Notes: a model not told the origin generated them from the letters alone. Shown: positions 14,853-24,671, counted from the stretch's first letter. The stretch is 64,000 nt of DNA from Labilibaculum antarcticum (GCF_002356295.1 NZ_AP018042.1:4124361-4188360); one strand, 5' to 3'. Program-made: numbers and translations.

Positions 14853-15974
14853 ATGGTGGAAAATAGAAATGAATTGTCTTCTTTCTTGTGCTGCTGTTTG
14901 CAGAATAATTTCCCCTTTTTCGCTTATCAGTTGCCTAAATCAGGGATGATTCAGATAGGAGTTCAAACCGATCTGGATTTGAAGGATTATCATTCTTTGT
15001 CAGAATTGGATGAGCAGAATGGCTTTGTGTTTTCTCCATTCGATATAGAAAGTTGCCATAAATCATGGTTCATACGCAGTGATATTAATTTGGCTGCGAC
15101 TGAAATTGATTCTGGTTCGATTCAATTACTGCGATCAGCTGATATTAAGATGGATGAGGCATATCCTTTAGGTCGGATTTTTGAAAGTCCGCATGAATTG
15201 TATTTTGATCAGGTCACCAAAATGATCAATGATTTAAAACAATTCAAGTTGGAAAAGGCAATTTTATCTAGAATTCAAATGTTAGATGGGATGGGGATGA
15301 ATTGCGCCGTTGATTCATTCTTGAAATTATCAGAATCTTACGATTCTGCATTTGTGTTTTTGGTTTCGATACCCAAAGTTGGAACATGGATTGGTGCAAG
15401 TCCGGAAACTTTATTGTCATCAAAAAATAATGCAATTGAAACTGTTGCTTTAGCAGGAACTCAAAAACTTGCAGGTAGAATAGTCGATCAAATTAAATGG
15501 GAACAAAAAGAGGTGTACGAACAGGCTTTGGTAAGTTCGTATGTTGAAAAGGTGCTGGAAAATCACAATGTAAGCGACTATCATCGAACTGGCCCGGTAA
15601 CAGCTCAGGCTGGGAATGTTGTTCACCTAAAAACAACTTATATGCTCCCAAATGGCATGAATTTTCATCAATTGTCAAACTTAGTTCAAGATCTTCACCC
15701 AACTCCTGCAGTTTGTGGATTACCCAAAAGCAAGGCTATGGATTTAATCAGGGAGATTGAACGGCACGACAGGGAGTATTATGCCGGTTATTTGGGGCCA
15801 ATTGAATCGAACGGATCGATTTCCCTTTTCGTAAATCTCCGCAGTATGAAAGTGCTTGAAAATCAGATGGCTCTTTTTGTTGGAGGTGGAATAACGGCTG
15901 ATTCAATTCCTGAAAAAGAATGGGAGGAAACCTGTTTAAAAGCTCAAACCTTACTGAATGTGATTCGTTCGTAA
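14853..15974 (+). CDS. menF: Isochorismate synthase
   Basis: A 373-residue chorismate-binding enzyme, converting chorismate to isochorismate as the first step of menaquinone synthesis. The C-terminal catalytic domain contains FLVSIPKVGTWIGASPETLL, VALAGTQKLAG, HLKTTYMLP, HPTPAVCGLPKSKAMDLI and RHDREYYAGYLGPI, all typical of the isochorismate/anthranilate/salicylate synthase family. The HPTPAVCG and GYLGP stretches favour isochorismate synthase. The N-terminal part is divergent, as usual in Bacteroidota. It sits between menI and menD in one operon. Confidence 0.9.
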   Translation: MVENRNELSSFLCCCLQNNFPFFAYQLPKSGMIQIGVQTDLDLKDYHSLSELDEQNGFVFSPFDIESCHKSWFIRSDINLAATEIDSGSIQLLRSADIKMDEAYPLGRIFESPHELYFDQVTKMINDLKQFKLEKAILSRIQMLDGMGMNCAVDSFLKLSESYDSAFVFLVSIPKVGTWIGASPETLLSSKNNAIETVALAGTQKLAGRIVDQIKWEQKEVYEQALVSSYVEKVLENHNVSDYHRTGPVTAQAGNVVHLKTTYMLPNGMNFHQLSNLVQDLHPTPAVCGLPKSKAMDLIREIERHDREYYAGYLGPIESNGSISLFVNLRSMKVLENQMALFVGGGITADSIPEKEWEETCLKAQTLLNVIRS

Positions 15975-16013
15975 GGCAAGCCCAATAAATTATTATAAAT
16001 TTGAGCAAACATA

Positions 16014-16045
16014 CATTCAAAATGCAATCTTTTGCATTTTGAATG
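16014..16045. repeat. Perfect 14-bp inverted repeat between menF and menD
   Basis: cattcaaaatgcaa and ttgcattttgaatg flank a 4-base loop. The stem is perfect but AT-rich and is not followed by a T-run, so it is not a standard terminator. It lies 30 bases before the menD ATG. An mRNA-stabilising or regulatory hairpin inside the operon is the likeliest role. Confidence 0.7.
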
Positions 16046-16074
16046 CTCGTATCGATTAAAGAAAAATAGATTAT

Positions 16075-17772
16075 ATGCAACGGACTTATTCGGATATTAA
16101 AGGGATTAAAGAATTAATTGATATCTGTTGGGCCAAAGGGATGGAATACGTAATTGTTTCGCCTGGTTCTCGTAACGCACCTTTAAGTATTTCTTTTGCT
16201 AAAGATGATCGAATTAAGAGTTTGGTGATTGTTGATGAAAGAAGCGCAGGTTTTTTTGCACTTGGCATTGCTCAGCAAACAAGAAAACCGGTTGGCTTGG
16301 TTTGTACATCGGGTACCGCATTGTTGAACTACGGACCTGCGGTTGCCGAAGCTTTTTATCAGAGATTGCCTTTGGTGGTTATTTCAGCTGACCGCCCGGT
16401 AGAGTGGATTGGGCAGGATGATTCGCAGGCATTGCCACAGGTCAATGTTTTCGGACAATTTGTTAAGGCGAGCTATCAGTTGCCATTGGATGCAAATAAT
16501 CAGGATGACTGCTGGTATCTGAACCGAATGGTGAATGAAGCATTATCGAAAGCTCAAAGTGGAAGATTAGGACCTGTTCATATCAATTTTCCTTTGCGGG
16601 AACCGCTATATGGCGTGAAAAGCTATCCGAATTCGATTGAGCGGGTGATTGGAAAAATCAATTCGGTTGATCAGTTAAGTTCCAATACAATTGATTCTAT
16701 TGCTGATATTATCAATTCCAATCAGAAAATTGTAATTGTAGTTGGTTTGCTGCATCAGCAAATCGAATTGAATGAATTGCTTGCCGAATTGGCTCAAAAC
16801 AAGAATGTTGTAGTTCTTACCGAATCGGTGTCGAACCTCCACAATAAACAATTTTTGCCTTGTATCGATCGGGTGATTTGCTCGATAAAAGAGGAGGAAT
16901 TAGATGATTTTAAGCCAGACTTGCTGATTAATTTTGGCGGGCCATTGGTTTCGAAAATGATTAAAACATTTTTAAGAGATAACAAGCCAACAGAGCATTG
17001 GTTTATTGGAAAAGAGGATCATTTTATCGATACATTTAAAAACCTTACTTCTCATATTGATGTATCGCCATTGGCTTTTTTCAAGCAACTATTGCCATTG
17101 ATAAAACCATCTGATAGTTCCTTTTTAGAACATTGGAAAGGCAGAGATGCTGAGGTTTCTGAAATTCATGCCGAATATCTTAAAGGGATAGAGTGGAGTG
17201 ATTTAAAAGCTTTTGAGCAAATCCTAAATGGGATTCCTGAAGATGGAAATCTTCAGTTGGCCAATAGTTCAGTTGTGCGTTACGCACAATTATTCAAAAT
17301 ATCAGGTACACATACTTATAATTCGAATCGTGGAACCAGTGGTATCGATGGCTGCACATCAACCGCAGCAGGTGCCGCTTTGGTGAACGAAAAAACAACA
17401 ACTTTAATTACGGGTGATATCAGTTTTTTCTACGATTCGAATGCATTGTGGAATAAATATTTGCAGTCTAATTTTAAAATTATTCTGATTAATAATGGAG
17501 GAGGAGGAATCTTTCGTTTTATATCCGGTCCTTCGGGAGTTGAGGAATTGGAAGAATATTTTGAGACTGTGCAGGATTATAAAGCCGATAAATTGGCTGA
17601 AACATTTGGTTTGGATTATTTTCATGCCGAAAATGAAGAGGAAGTGAACAATGTGCTTCCTGATTTCTATGCCTCAAACAAACGTGCGGCAATATTGGAA
17701 ATTAAAACGCCCAGAACGGTGAACGATCAAGTATTAATAAATTATTTTAAAACCATAAAATCAAAGGTATGA
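16075..17772 (+). CDS. menD: SEPHCHC synthase (MenD), thiamine-diphosphate enzyme
   Basis: A 565-residue ThDP enzyme that joins 2-oxoglutarate and isochorismate to give SEPHCHC, the second committed step of menaquinone synthesis. Features: the N-terminal region [39 protein letters not shown] (Pyr domain), [20 protein letters not shown], and the C-terminal ThDP motif [14 protein letters not shown] with [29 protein letters not shown] is typical of MenD. Length is normal. Its last bases overlap the menB ATG (ATGA). Confidence 0.96.
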   Translation: MQRTYSDIKGIKELIDICWAKGMEYVIVSPGSRNAPLSISFAKDDRIKSLVIVDERSAGFFALGIAQQTRKPVGLVCTSGTALLNYGPAVAEAFYQRLPLVVISADRPVEWIGQDDSQALPQVNVFGQFVKASYQLPLDANNQDDCWYLNRMVNEALSKAQSGRLGPVHINFPLREPLYGVKSYPNSIERVIGKINSVDQLSSNTIDSIADIINSNQKIVIVVGLLHQQIELNELLAELAQNKNVVVLTESVSNLHNKQFLPCIDRVICSIKEEELDDFKPDLLINFGGPLVSKMIKTFLRDNKPTEHWFIGKEDHFIDTFKNLTSHIDVSPLAFFKQLLPLIKPSDSSFLEHWKGRDAEVSEIHAEYLKGIEWSDLKAFEQILNGIPEDGNLQLANSSVVRYAQLFKISGTHTYNSNRGTSGIDGCTSTAAGAALVNEKTTTLITGDISFFYDSNALWNKYLQSNFKIILINNGGGGIFRFISGPSGVEELEEYFETVQDYKADKLAETFGLDYFHAENEEEVNNVLPDFYASNKRAAILEIKTPRTVNDQVLINYFKTIKSKV

Positions 17773-18593
17773 CAACCAGAGCCTGGACTACCATTAAAGA
17801 ATACGAAGACATTAAATTCGATTTTTTCGAAGGGATTGCAAAGATAACAATCAACCGACCAGAGGTCTATAATGCATTTCGTCCGCAAACCAATTTTGAT
17901 ATGTTGGATGCGATGGAAATATGTCGCGAACGCAGCGATATTGGTGTAATTGTGTTTACCGGAACGGGAGATAAAGCGTTTTGTTCAGGTGGCGACCAAA
18001 ATGTAAAAGGGGTAGGTGGTTATATTGATGAGCACGGTGTACCTCGTTTAAATGTATTGGACTTGCACAAAGCAATTCGCTCTATGCCCAAGCCGGTTAT
18101 TGCCATGGTAAATGGGTATGCAATTGGTGGCGGACACGTACTCCACGTTGTTTGTGATTTAACGATTGCTTCTGATAATGCGAAGTTCGGACAAACAGGA
18201 CCAAAAGTAGGTAGTTTCGATGCTGGTTTTGGTTCTTCCTTTTTGGCTCGTCACGTAGGTCAGAAAAAGGCCCGCGAAATCTGGTTCCTTTGCAAGCAAT
18301 ATACCGCTAAAGAAGCCGAAGAAATGGGAATGGTGAACAAAGTGGTTCCTTTAGAGCAATTGGAAGATGAAACTGTAGACTGGTGTAAAACCATGTTAAT
18401 GCGCAGCCCAATGGCATTGCGAATGATCAAACGAGGTTTAAACGCTGAGTTGGACGGACAACGTGGATTAATGGAATTTGCTGGTGATGCAACCATGATG
18501 TATTACTTGATGGAGGAAGCACAGGAAGGAAAAAATGCTTTCCTTGAAAAACGTGATCCTGACTTTCAGAAATTCCCTAAATTTCCAGGTTAA
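17769..18593 (+). CDS. menB: 1,4-dihydroxy-2-naphthoyl-CoA synthase
   Basis: A 274-residue crotonase-fold enzyme that closes the second ring of the naphthoquinone head group from OSB-CoA. Recognisable are [27 protein letters not shown] (oxyanion hole), [38 protein letters not shown] and the C-terminal REKRDPDF-like end ([15 protein letters not shown]), all MenB hallmarks. The ATG overlaps the menD stop, so translation is coupled. A palindrome 13 bases after the stop probably ends the operon. Confidence 0.97.
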   Translation: MTTRAWTTIKEYEDIKFDFFEGIAKITINRPEVYNAFRPQTNFDMLDAMEICRERSDIGVIVFTGTGDKAFCSGGDQNVKGVGGYIDEHGVPRLNVLDLHKAIRSMPKPVIAMVNGYAIGGGHVLHVVCDLTIASDNAKFGQTGPKVGSFDAGFGSSFLARHVGQKKAREIWFLCKQYTAKEAEEMGMVNKVVPLEQLEDETVDWCKTMLMRSPMALRMIKRGLNAELDGQRGLMEFAGDATMMYYLMEEAQEGKNAFLEKRDPDFQKFPKFPG

Positions 18594-18605
18594 AGAATAT
18601 AACTG

Positions 18606-18631
18606 TAGGGACACGCCATGGCGTGTCCCTA
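18606..18631. repeat. 26-bp perfect palindrome, REP-like, probable terminator
   Basis: tagggacacgcca followed directly by its exact reverse complement, then an AT-rich stretch with short T-runs. It lies 13 bases past the menB stop and may terminate the operon. GC content is well above its surroundings. The form resembles dispersed palindromic repeats (REP-like); no second copy is in the window. Confidence 0.75.
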
Positions 18632-18676
18632 TTTCATTTCGGACAATGACTGTCATGTCCCTTACGATAACCTAAA

Positions 18677-18731
18677 ATGAAGATCCTCCTAGCCACTTCA
18701 TCGAATCTTCCCGCGATCAAATATCTACACC
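18677..18731 (+). pseudogene. Remnant copy of the start of a GNAT acetyltransferase gene
   Basis: The ATG at 18677 opens MKILLATSSNLPAIKYLH, which matches the first residues of the intact acetyltransferase at 19724 (MKIRLATSSDLPAIND). The DNA agrees at most positions over about 55 bases, including agccacttcatc. After about residue 18 the similarity disappears. This is a truncated duplicate, about 1.05 kb from its parent, separated by a palindrome, one gene and a dispersed repeat. Confidence 0.7.
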
Positions 18732-18833
18732 CCTGCCACCGACATTACACTTTAGAATTAAGAGGAAATGAATATCTGTTTACTATTCTAGAGGTTTTTA
18801 CTTTCTTTGCATCTCAATAAAAATATTGAATAT

Positions 18834-19493
18834 ATGGACGAAAATGTTAGAGTAGAATACCGTTTTTCGCATTTGTTAGATGTAGATTATGCTTCTCATC
18901 CCAATATGACGACTTATGAGGGGAAGATCTTAATCCATTCATATGATGAATTTGATAATTATGATCTGGATGAGGTCGAGATTGGTACGATCTGTTTAGA
19001 GATGTACGACTTGAATTTCGAAGCCGAGCATTGTAGCTTAATGGACGCATTTGATCATTCTGCCTCATCTCTTGCGGTGGGAACAGCTATATTAGACGAT
19101 ACCTATTCTACTATTAATGATCAGATTTTAGACTTGGTGGGCGATAGTTTCAATACGAATATTTTGCTTGTCAATAGATTGGAGATAAAAGAAAAATACA
19201 GAGCTAAAGGATATGGTAAATATGTCTTAAATAGTTTAGATATCTATTTTAAATCGACCTGTGCTTATGTGGTTCTTAAAAGCTTTCCTCTAGGTTTCGA
19301 AGGAATCACCGACGATAAAAATTACGATAAAGCACAAGAAAGGCTCAACTCATTTTATTCCAGATGTGGCTATAAGAAGATACCTCAGGTTGCAGAAAAA
19401 AATACTGAAGAAGATGAGTTTAACGAAGACATTGAATACTTACAGGATGATGAAATAAATCACATTTTTGTTAAAAATATTGCTCCTGTATAG
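18834..19493 (+). CDS. Putative GNAT-like protein
   Basis: A 219-residue protein whose central part, NRLEIKEKYRAKGYGKYVLN, resembles motif A of GNAT acetyltransferases (R-x-x-G-x-G for acetyl-CoA binding). The following FYSRCGYKKI is like the C-terminal GNAT strand. The N-terminal 100 residues are acidic and not recognisable. The longer frame from a TTG at 18807 is less likely than the ATG at 18834. It is flanked by a truncated GNAT copy and a dispersed repeat, so it may sit in a rearranged segment. Substrate unknown. Confidence 0.62.
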   Translation: MDENVRVEYRFSHLLDVDYASHPNMTTYEGKILIHSYDEFDNYDLDEVEIGTICLEMYDLNFEAEHCSLMDAFDHSASSLAVGTAILDDTYSTINDQILDLVGDSFNTNILLVNRLEIKEKYRAKGYGKYVLNSLDIYFKSTCAYVVLKSFPLGFEGITDDKNYDKAQERLNSFYSRCGYKKIPQVAEKNTEEDEFNEDIEYLQDDEINHIFVKNIAPV

Positions 19494-19597
19494 AGATCCG
19501 GTATAAAGTATATAGACAAGCCTTGCTCTCGAACGATTACATCTTGTGTTTTGTAGGCAGTCTAGTACTAAACAAAACTTGTCTTGGTTGCAGAGGA

Positions 19598-19672
19598 GAA
19601 CCCCAAACCCCTACAGGGGCTTACTGACAGGAGTTTTGGGAAGAAGTTATCTTTTGGGGAATTTAGGGGTTC
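19598..19672. repeat. Dispersed palindromic element
   Basis: A 75-bp segment with ends gaaccccaaa and ttta-ggggttc that pair almost fully, an internal hairpin (cccctacagggg) and G/C-runs unlike the surrounding DNA. Elements built on runs of CCCC/GGGG with this outline are frequent between genes in Bacteroidota genomes (recollection, not checked). It lies 52 bases before the acetyltransferase ATG. Confidence 0.55.
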
Positions 19673-19723
19673 ATGAATCCATTTTTTCATTATCTTGATC
19701 ACTCAAAATAAAAAAGAAATACA

Positions 19724-20215
19724 ATGAAAATCCGCCTAGCCACTTCATCAGATCTTCCTGCCATTAATGATATTTACAATCAAGCTGTACGTAAAAAATA
19801 TTGTACTGCCGATTTGGATGAAATTAGTTTGGCGCAGCGTACAAAATGGTTTGAAAGGCATCAATCTGATCAATATCCAGTATTTGTAGCAGTTGAAGAT
19901 GATCGGGTAGTGGGATGGATTTGTTATAGTGCATACAGGGCAGGGCGCAGGGCTTTGCAATCTGCTGCTGAGGTGAGTTACTACATAGATGAGGAGAATT
20001 TGCAGAAAGGAATTGGCTCTCAGTTATTGCAGTTTTCTATTGACGAAGCTTCCAAATATAAATTTAAAAGCCTCTTTGCGATTTTATTGGCGGCAAATTT
20101 GGCAAGCCTAAAACTTCTTGAGAAATTTGGTTTCGAACGCTGGGGCTTAATGCCTCATGTAGCCGATATCGACGGTGAAATCTGCGATCATTTATATTAT
20201 GGAAGAAAAATCTGA
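19724..20215 (+). CDS. GNAT family N-acetyltransferase
   Basis: A 163-residue single-domain GNAT enzyme, transferring acetyl from acetyl-CoA to an amine. The acetyl-CoA loop is YYIDEENLQKGIGSQLLQF (Q-x-x-G-x-G). AAEVSYYIDEE and LKLLEKFGFERWGLMPHVAD match the phosphinothricin acetyltransferase-like branch, whose members acetylate various small amines or amino-acid analogues. Length is usual. The 5' end has a degraded duplicate at 18677. It is convergent with the sensor kinase gene (stops seven bases apart). Confidence 0.88.
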   Translation: MKIRLATSSDLPAINDIYNQAVRKKYCTADLDEISLAQRTKWFERHQSDQYPVFVAVEDDRVVGWICYSAYRAGRRALQSAAEVSYYIDEENLQKGIGSQLLQFSIDEASKYKFKSLFAILLAANLASLKLLEKFGFERWGLMPHVADIDGEICDHLYYGRKI

Positions 20216-20221
20216 GGTTTT

Positions 20222-22102
20222 TTAAACTTGTTCTGATTCTTCATGGCTTCTCAAAACAATGGTAAAGGTTGATCCTTTGCCTGTTTCACTTTCTATTAAG
20301 AGTTGTCCTTCCAAAATATCCAAATAATCAAGAACAGTGGGCAAGCCCATACCTGTTGTTTTTTGTCCTGATAAACCTTCAATTCGAATCGGATTTTTTT
20401 GATAGATACTCTCAATAATTTCCTTCGACATACCTAATCCTTGATCTTTAACTTCAATATAGAATAGGTTATTGGCAGAGTAGGATCGAATTGTGATTTT
20501 TCCTCCTTTGTAACTATATTTAATTGCATTTTGAATGATGTTCCGAAATAGGAATTTACAAATGTTAAGATCACTTGTTATTCTTAGTTCTCCAGTAAAA
20601 TCAATTTCAAAACTAACTTCGCTAAGATTTATACGAAAGGTTTTGGTCATTTCAGTTAATACCTCATTGATATCAAATTCAGTATAGGTTAATTTCGGAC
20701 CGTCTTTTAGTTGATTTGTCCCCCAATAAAATAAATCTTCCAATAGGCCATTTGTTCTTGTGGCAACATGAAAAATATCTTTATTGAATTCGTCTTTTTC
20801 TTCTTCGCTAATCTCAAAATCATCATTGTTTATAAAAGTAGATAAGTTTAAAAGCACTCCGATGGAACCACGTAAATCGTGAGCGAGAATCGAAAAAAAC
20901 TTATTTTTATTTTGAATCACCTTTTCGAGCTCTATATTGGTTTCGTTTAATTTTGATGTTTTTTCAAGAACGAGCTGTTGCAGAGCTTTGGCTCTGTTTT
21001 GTTTTATTTTCAGCCAGATGATTAATATTAATACAAGAACAATTAATATAATGATGCTGATAACGCCGATTTTTAGAATTAAATCAAAATCTTTTGGCTC
21101 ATTTAGTATGATACTGTTTTTAGGCAATTGACTTTTGGAAACATTAAAATAAATCAATTCATTGTAATCGAAAACATATGAGCTTGGAAGATTGTTGAAT
21201 TGCGGGATGTCATTAGTAAAAGGTTCCTGTATCAATTTTAAGGCAAGCATTCCAGCTCTTTCACCTTGTTCATAGCCTCTTGTAATTTTTCCGCCAAATA
21301 AGCCTTTGTTGAGGTAAAAATCCCAGGATCCAAATATTGGAACATGTGCAACCTCTTTAATTTGTGTTATGCCTTTTTGGTAGGATATAAATTTTCCATT
21401 CTTATCGCGATTAAGTACAAGCAAATAAATTACGTAGGAGTCATCTAAATTCCTGATTGTTTGCTGTAGGCTTTCCATTGTGAATTCAGAAATCGACTCA
21501 AAATTAAGGCCTTTAAATTGAGGTGTAATTTTTTTTAATTCTTTTTGAATAGCTTGTCCTGTTTCGGTATTGTCATTAATAATGAAAATATTTTTTCTAT
21601 TTGGAAATATGCGCTTTATGGCCGAGATGGTTCCGTAATGATCGGCCTTTTCTCCATAGCCAAAAAAATTGGGATAATCTTTGAGAATGTCTGGATCCAT
21701 ATTATTCACACCGCAATAAATTACAGGGATATTTGGATAGAATTTACTCCCATAATCTTTCATGAAATCAAAAGCCGCATTATCGCTGGTAATTATAGCT
21801 TTAAACGGCATTTGTTTAGCCTTAACTTTATAAATATTTTGCAAAGCTTTGAAGTATTCTTCATTATAATTACGCTTAGTGTCCAGATATTCAAAAATCA
21901 AATTAATATCTGGTCTGTCTTTAAAAACGCTTCGTATTCCGTTGGTTATACTATCAGTCCATGCTAATCCTTGGTGGTAGCTATGAAGAACCAAAACATT
22001 TGTCTCATTTTTAGATGAGGGTTGAGCAAAGATTGGTGAGCTTCCAATAGTTGAAATGGTAAGAAGAAAAGAGATGATGCAGAAAGCTAATAATTTTCGC
22101 AT
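20222..22102 (-). CDS. Sensor histidine kinase with ABC-type substrate-binding sensor domain
   Basis: A 626-residue orphan kinase. After a signal peptide (residues 1-26) comes a periplasmic domain (about 33-325) of the ABC substrate-binding type: VLVLHSYHQGLAWTDSITNG, KAIITSDNAAFDFM, PVIYCGVNN and KRIFPNRKNIFIINDNTE. A helix (about 343-365) leads to a coiled linker and the kinase core. His408 lies in FSILAHDLRGS; the N-box is RNIIQNAIKYS, then DQGLGM and TTGMGLPTVL. It probably senses a small ligand in the periplasm. No response regulator is adjacent, so the partner is unknown. Binding-protein-derived sensors of this type are known from other bacteria. Confidence 0.88.
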   Translation of the reverse strand: MRKLLAFCIISFLLTISTIGSSPIFAQPSSKNETNVLVLHSYHQGLAWTDSITNGIRSVFKDRPDINLIFEYLDTKRNYNEEYFKALQNIYKVKAKQMPFKAIITSDNAAFDFMKDYGSKFYPNIPVIYCGVNNMDPDILKDYPNFFGYGEKADHYGTISAIKRIFPNRKNIFIINDNTETGQAIQKELKKITPQFKGLNFESISEFTMESLQQTIRNLDDSYVIYLLVLNRDKNGKFISYQKGITQIKEVAHVPIFGSWDFYLNKGLFGGKITRGYEQGERAGMLALKLIQEPFTNDIPQFNNLPSSYVFDYNELIYFNVSKSQLPKNSIILNEPKDFDLILKIGVISIIILIVLVLILIIWLKIKQNRAKALQQLVLEKTSKLNETNIELEKVIQNKNKFFSILAHDLRGSIGVLLNLSTFINNDDFEISEEEKDEFNKDIFHVATRTNGLLEDLFYWGTNQLKDGPKLTYTEFDINEVLTEMTKTFRINLSEVSFEIDFTGELRITSDLNICKFLFRNIIQNAIKYSYKGGKITIRSYSANNLFYIEVKDQGLGMSKEIIESIYQKNPIRIEGLSGQKTTGMGLPTVLDYLDILEGQLLIESETGKGSTFTIVLRSHEESEQV

Positions 22103-22198
22103 GTTTTCATGTTTAAATTAATGATGCCATTAAATTCTTTACGTTACAATGCTGCATTTGTTGGCGTTTAGCGCTATTTACATTGGATAAAAATAAGT

Positions 22199-22783
22199 TT
22201 ATGATGTCTGATCAATCCCCTTTAATCCCAATTCATCTGAAATATTCTGCATTCCCTCAATACATCCTTGTATTAAATCGGAAAGTTCCATATTAAGCAT
22301 TTCGGCCCCCCTTGCAATCACAGTTCTATCTACACCGGCAGCAAATCGCTTGTTCTTCCAATTTCTCTTTACGGATTTCACTTTAAGGTCTAGTAGCGAT
22401 TTCGACGGCCGAATTAGAGCTGTGGTAGTAACCAAACCAGTTAACTCATCAACAGCATAAAGTGTTTTTTCAAGTATTGTTTTAGGCTCAACCTCTGTGC
22501 AGGTCAACCATGCATGACTCTCAACAGCTCTGATGTATTCTTCGGGCCAATTCTCCGATTCTAATATTTCTCTGGTTTTTTGACAGTGCTCTTCCGGATA
22601 TTGATCCCAATCCAAATCGTGAACGAGTCCTATAATTCCCCATTTATTTTCATCTTCGTTGTGCTTTTTAGCGTAATATCTCATTACTGCCTCTACGGCT
22701 AATCCATGTCTGATAAGACTCTCCGATTTGGTGTGTTTCTTTAAAAGTTCGAATGCTTCCTCGCGGGTAGGGATGTGTTTCAT
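22199..22783 (-). CDS. HD-domain (HDIG) protein
   Basis: A 194-residue cytosolic protein with an HD-domain metal-dependent phosphohydrolase core: SLIRHGLAVEAVMRYYA, GLVHDLDWDQYPEEH (HD pair), AVESHAWL and AVDELTGLVTTTALIRP. HDIG proteins hydrolyse phosphate esters, often of nucleotides; the substrate here is not evident. It stands alone, 96 bases upstream of the sensor kinase gene on the same strand. Confidence 0.82.
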   Translation of the reverse strand: MKHIPTREEAFELLKKHTKSESLIRHGLAVEAVMRYYAKKHNEDENKWGIIGLVHDLDWDQYPEEHCQKTREILESENWPEEYIRAVESHAWLTCTEVEPKTILEKTLYAVDELTGLVTTTALIRPSKSLLDLKVKSVKRNWKNKRFAAGVDRTVIARGAEMLNMELSDLIQGCIEGMQNISDELGLKGIDQTS

Positions 22784-23037
22784 GACTTAGGAATTAAAAA
22801 TTATAAATAATGCTACTCATATTGAAAAATTAGGATTACGAGAATCCGTATTTAATAACAGCATTGAATTTAAGGAAGAATTAAATATGATGAGGTATGA
22901 ATTGGGATAAATGAGTAAGATTATCATCTTTAATCTTATGAAATCAGAAAGATCAGCGTCTTAATTTTGCGTACTATTCTTTTATAACCTAAATTTAAAT
23001 AGTAAGTTTAAGATCTTAAAGTCTTAATTTGAATGGT

Positions 23038-23406
23038 ATGAGTAATCAAAATAGTACAAGAAGAAGTTTTTTTCAGAAACTGGGGCTAACAATAGGGGCT
23101 GCTGCATTAATTGAAACGGAAGCTTTAGCTGATATTAACTTAAATCGTTTTTCATCAGAACAGGATCGTGAGATTTTTTTGCAGAAGTATGAAACCTGGG
23201 TAAATAACTATATTGAAGTGGTTGAGAAGGAGAAGTTATCTAAATCAGACATTTCTAATAAGCACCGAATCATGGAATTATCAGAACAAGCCAGTGGGTG
23301 GCGGGAGCAGATTAAAGAATATCTGAAGCATGATGATTTTAAAAATAGATACATTTCACTTTCAAATAAATTTGCCGAATCAATAACTCCTGAATTGGAG
23401 GCATAG
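23038..23406 (+). CDS. Small exported protein with a twin-arginine signal
   Basis: About 122 residues from the ATG at 23038 (a TTG nine bases earlier is in frame but less likely). The start NSTRRSFFQKLGLTIGAAAL is a twin-arginine (Tat) signal with RR-x-F-x-K. The mature part is short, charged and probably helical, without cofactor motifs. It has its own terminator. I do not recognise the family. Confidence 0.65.
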   Translation: MSNQNSTRRSFFQKLGLTIGAAALIETEALADINLNRFSSEQDREIFLQKYETWVNNYIEVVEKEKLSKSDISNKHRIMELSEQASGWREQIKEYLKHDDFKNRYISLSNKFAESITPELEA

Positions 23407-23444
23407 ATATCGTTTTTTACATCAATTATTTTATCCGAATTCAG

Positions 23445-23475
23445 AAAGAGTGATGTATTGCATCACTCTTTTTTT
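23445..23475 (+). terminator. Intrinsic terminator after Tat-signal gene
   Basis: aaagagtgatg and catcactcttt form an 11-bp stem with loop tattg, then a run of T. Confidence 0.92.
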
Positions 23476-23673
23476 GATTTTGAATCAATAGCGTCTTGCA
23501 CTAAAATAAGGATTAGCTTGCATTTGTTTTGTAATTACAGGGTTGGGATGTGTATTTGTTTTGTCGGGGTCGTTTTTATGCGCCATGCTTTTTAGGCCTT
23601 TTTTAAATAGCAATAATGGAGTTTCTATCTACGTAAATCATAAATATCACAAACAATCTGCGTCTAATTTTAC

Positions 23674-23681
23674 TAACTTTG
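23674..23681 (+). promoter_or_regulatory. -7 promoter element of menA-menC-menE
   Basis: TAACTTTG is a perfect TAnnTTTG match 22 bases before the menA ATG. The -33 region is not a clear TTG. Confidence 0.45.
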
Positions 23682-23703
23682 ACTTTCAAATTTGGTTAGA
23701 CCT

Positions 23704-24606
23704 ATGAACAAAACAGAAGCATGGATTCATGCATTTCGATTACGCACATTACCTCTGGCACTCTCAAGTATTTTTTTGGGGAGTTTTTTAGCTGCTGCTG
23801 ATCATGCATTCAGTCTTAAAATATTCATTTTATCAACCCTAACTACCTTATTTTTACAGGTATTGTCAAATTTGGCTAATGATCTGGGCGATTCTATTTC
23901 AGGAGCTGATAATAAGGAGAGGGTTGGGCCAGAAAGAGCTGTGCAGAGTGGTGTTATCAGCAAGAAAGAGATGAAACGAATGCTTGCCTTTTTTGTTTTA
24001 CTTTCATTAAGTTCTGGTTTATGGCTTTTGTATGAGGGGATGCAGTTAATAAGCCTCAAGCAAGGAGGTGTTATGCTGTTTATTGGTCTTTTAGCTATTG
24101 GTGCTGCAATAAATTATACGGTTGGGAAAAATCCATATGGATATACTGGCTTTGGTGATTTATTTGTCTTCCTTTTTTTTGGTTTGGTTGGTGTTTTAGG
24201 CACTTATTTTCTTCATACAGGAAGTATGTCATGGAGTCTTTTTTTACCTGCTATTTCAGTCGGTTTACTTAGTGTGGGAGTTCTGAATTTGAACAACCTG
24301 CGTGACGTGACTAATGATGCAAAAACCGGGAAAATGACTCTTGTTGTGAAGATGGGGGTTGCTAATGCAAAGAGATATCATTTAATGCTTCTTTCCATAG
24401 CCATGATTCTTCCTTGTTTGTATACATTACTTCATTGGGGTTCAGTATTTCAGTTTTTGTTTTTACTGAGCTTTCCGTTTATTGTGCGAAATGTTTTGCA
24501 CGTATTTAAAAATGAAAATGCACGAGATTTGGATCCGGAATTAAAACGTCTGGCAATTTCTACATTACTATTCAGTCTTAGTTTTGGATTAGGATTGGTA
24601 CTTTAA
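23704..24606 (+). CDS. menA: 1,4-dihydroxy-2-naphthoate polyprenyltransferase
   Basis: A 300-residue integral membrane prenyltransferase (UbiA superfamily) that attaches the isoprenoid tail to DHNA to give demethylmenaquinone. The Asp-rich motif NLANDLGDSISGADN (about 60-74) and the second motif NLRDVTNDAKTGK are the Mg-diphosphate sites. About eight or nine hydrophobic helices follow the usual pattern. The ATG at 23704 (MNKTEAWIHAFRLRTLPLA) is preferred over an upstream TTG. It heads a second menaquinone cluster with menC and menE. Confidence 0.95.
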   Translation: MNKTEAWIHAFRLRTLPLALSSIFLGSFLAAADHAFSLKIFILSTLTTLFLQVLSNLANDLGDSISGADNKERVGPERAVQSGVISKKEMKRMLAFFVLLSLSSGLWLLYEGMQLISLKQGGVMLFIGLLAIGAAINYTVGKNPYGYTGFGDLFVFLFFGLVGVLGTYFLHTGSMSWSLFLPAISVGLLSVGVLNLNNLRDVTNDAKTGKMTLVVKMGVANAKRYHLMLLSIAMILPCLYTLLHWGSVFQFLFLLSFPFIVRNVLHVFKNENARDLDPELKRLAISTLLFSLSFGLGLVL

Positions 24607-24671
24607 ACTCGATTTGATAAGTTGGAACTGAGATTTTACGACTTATCTCACATCTCATATCTATAAAAAAT

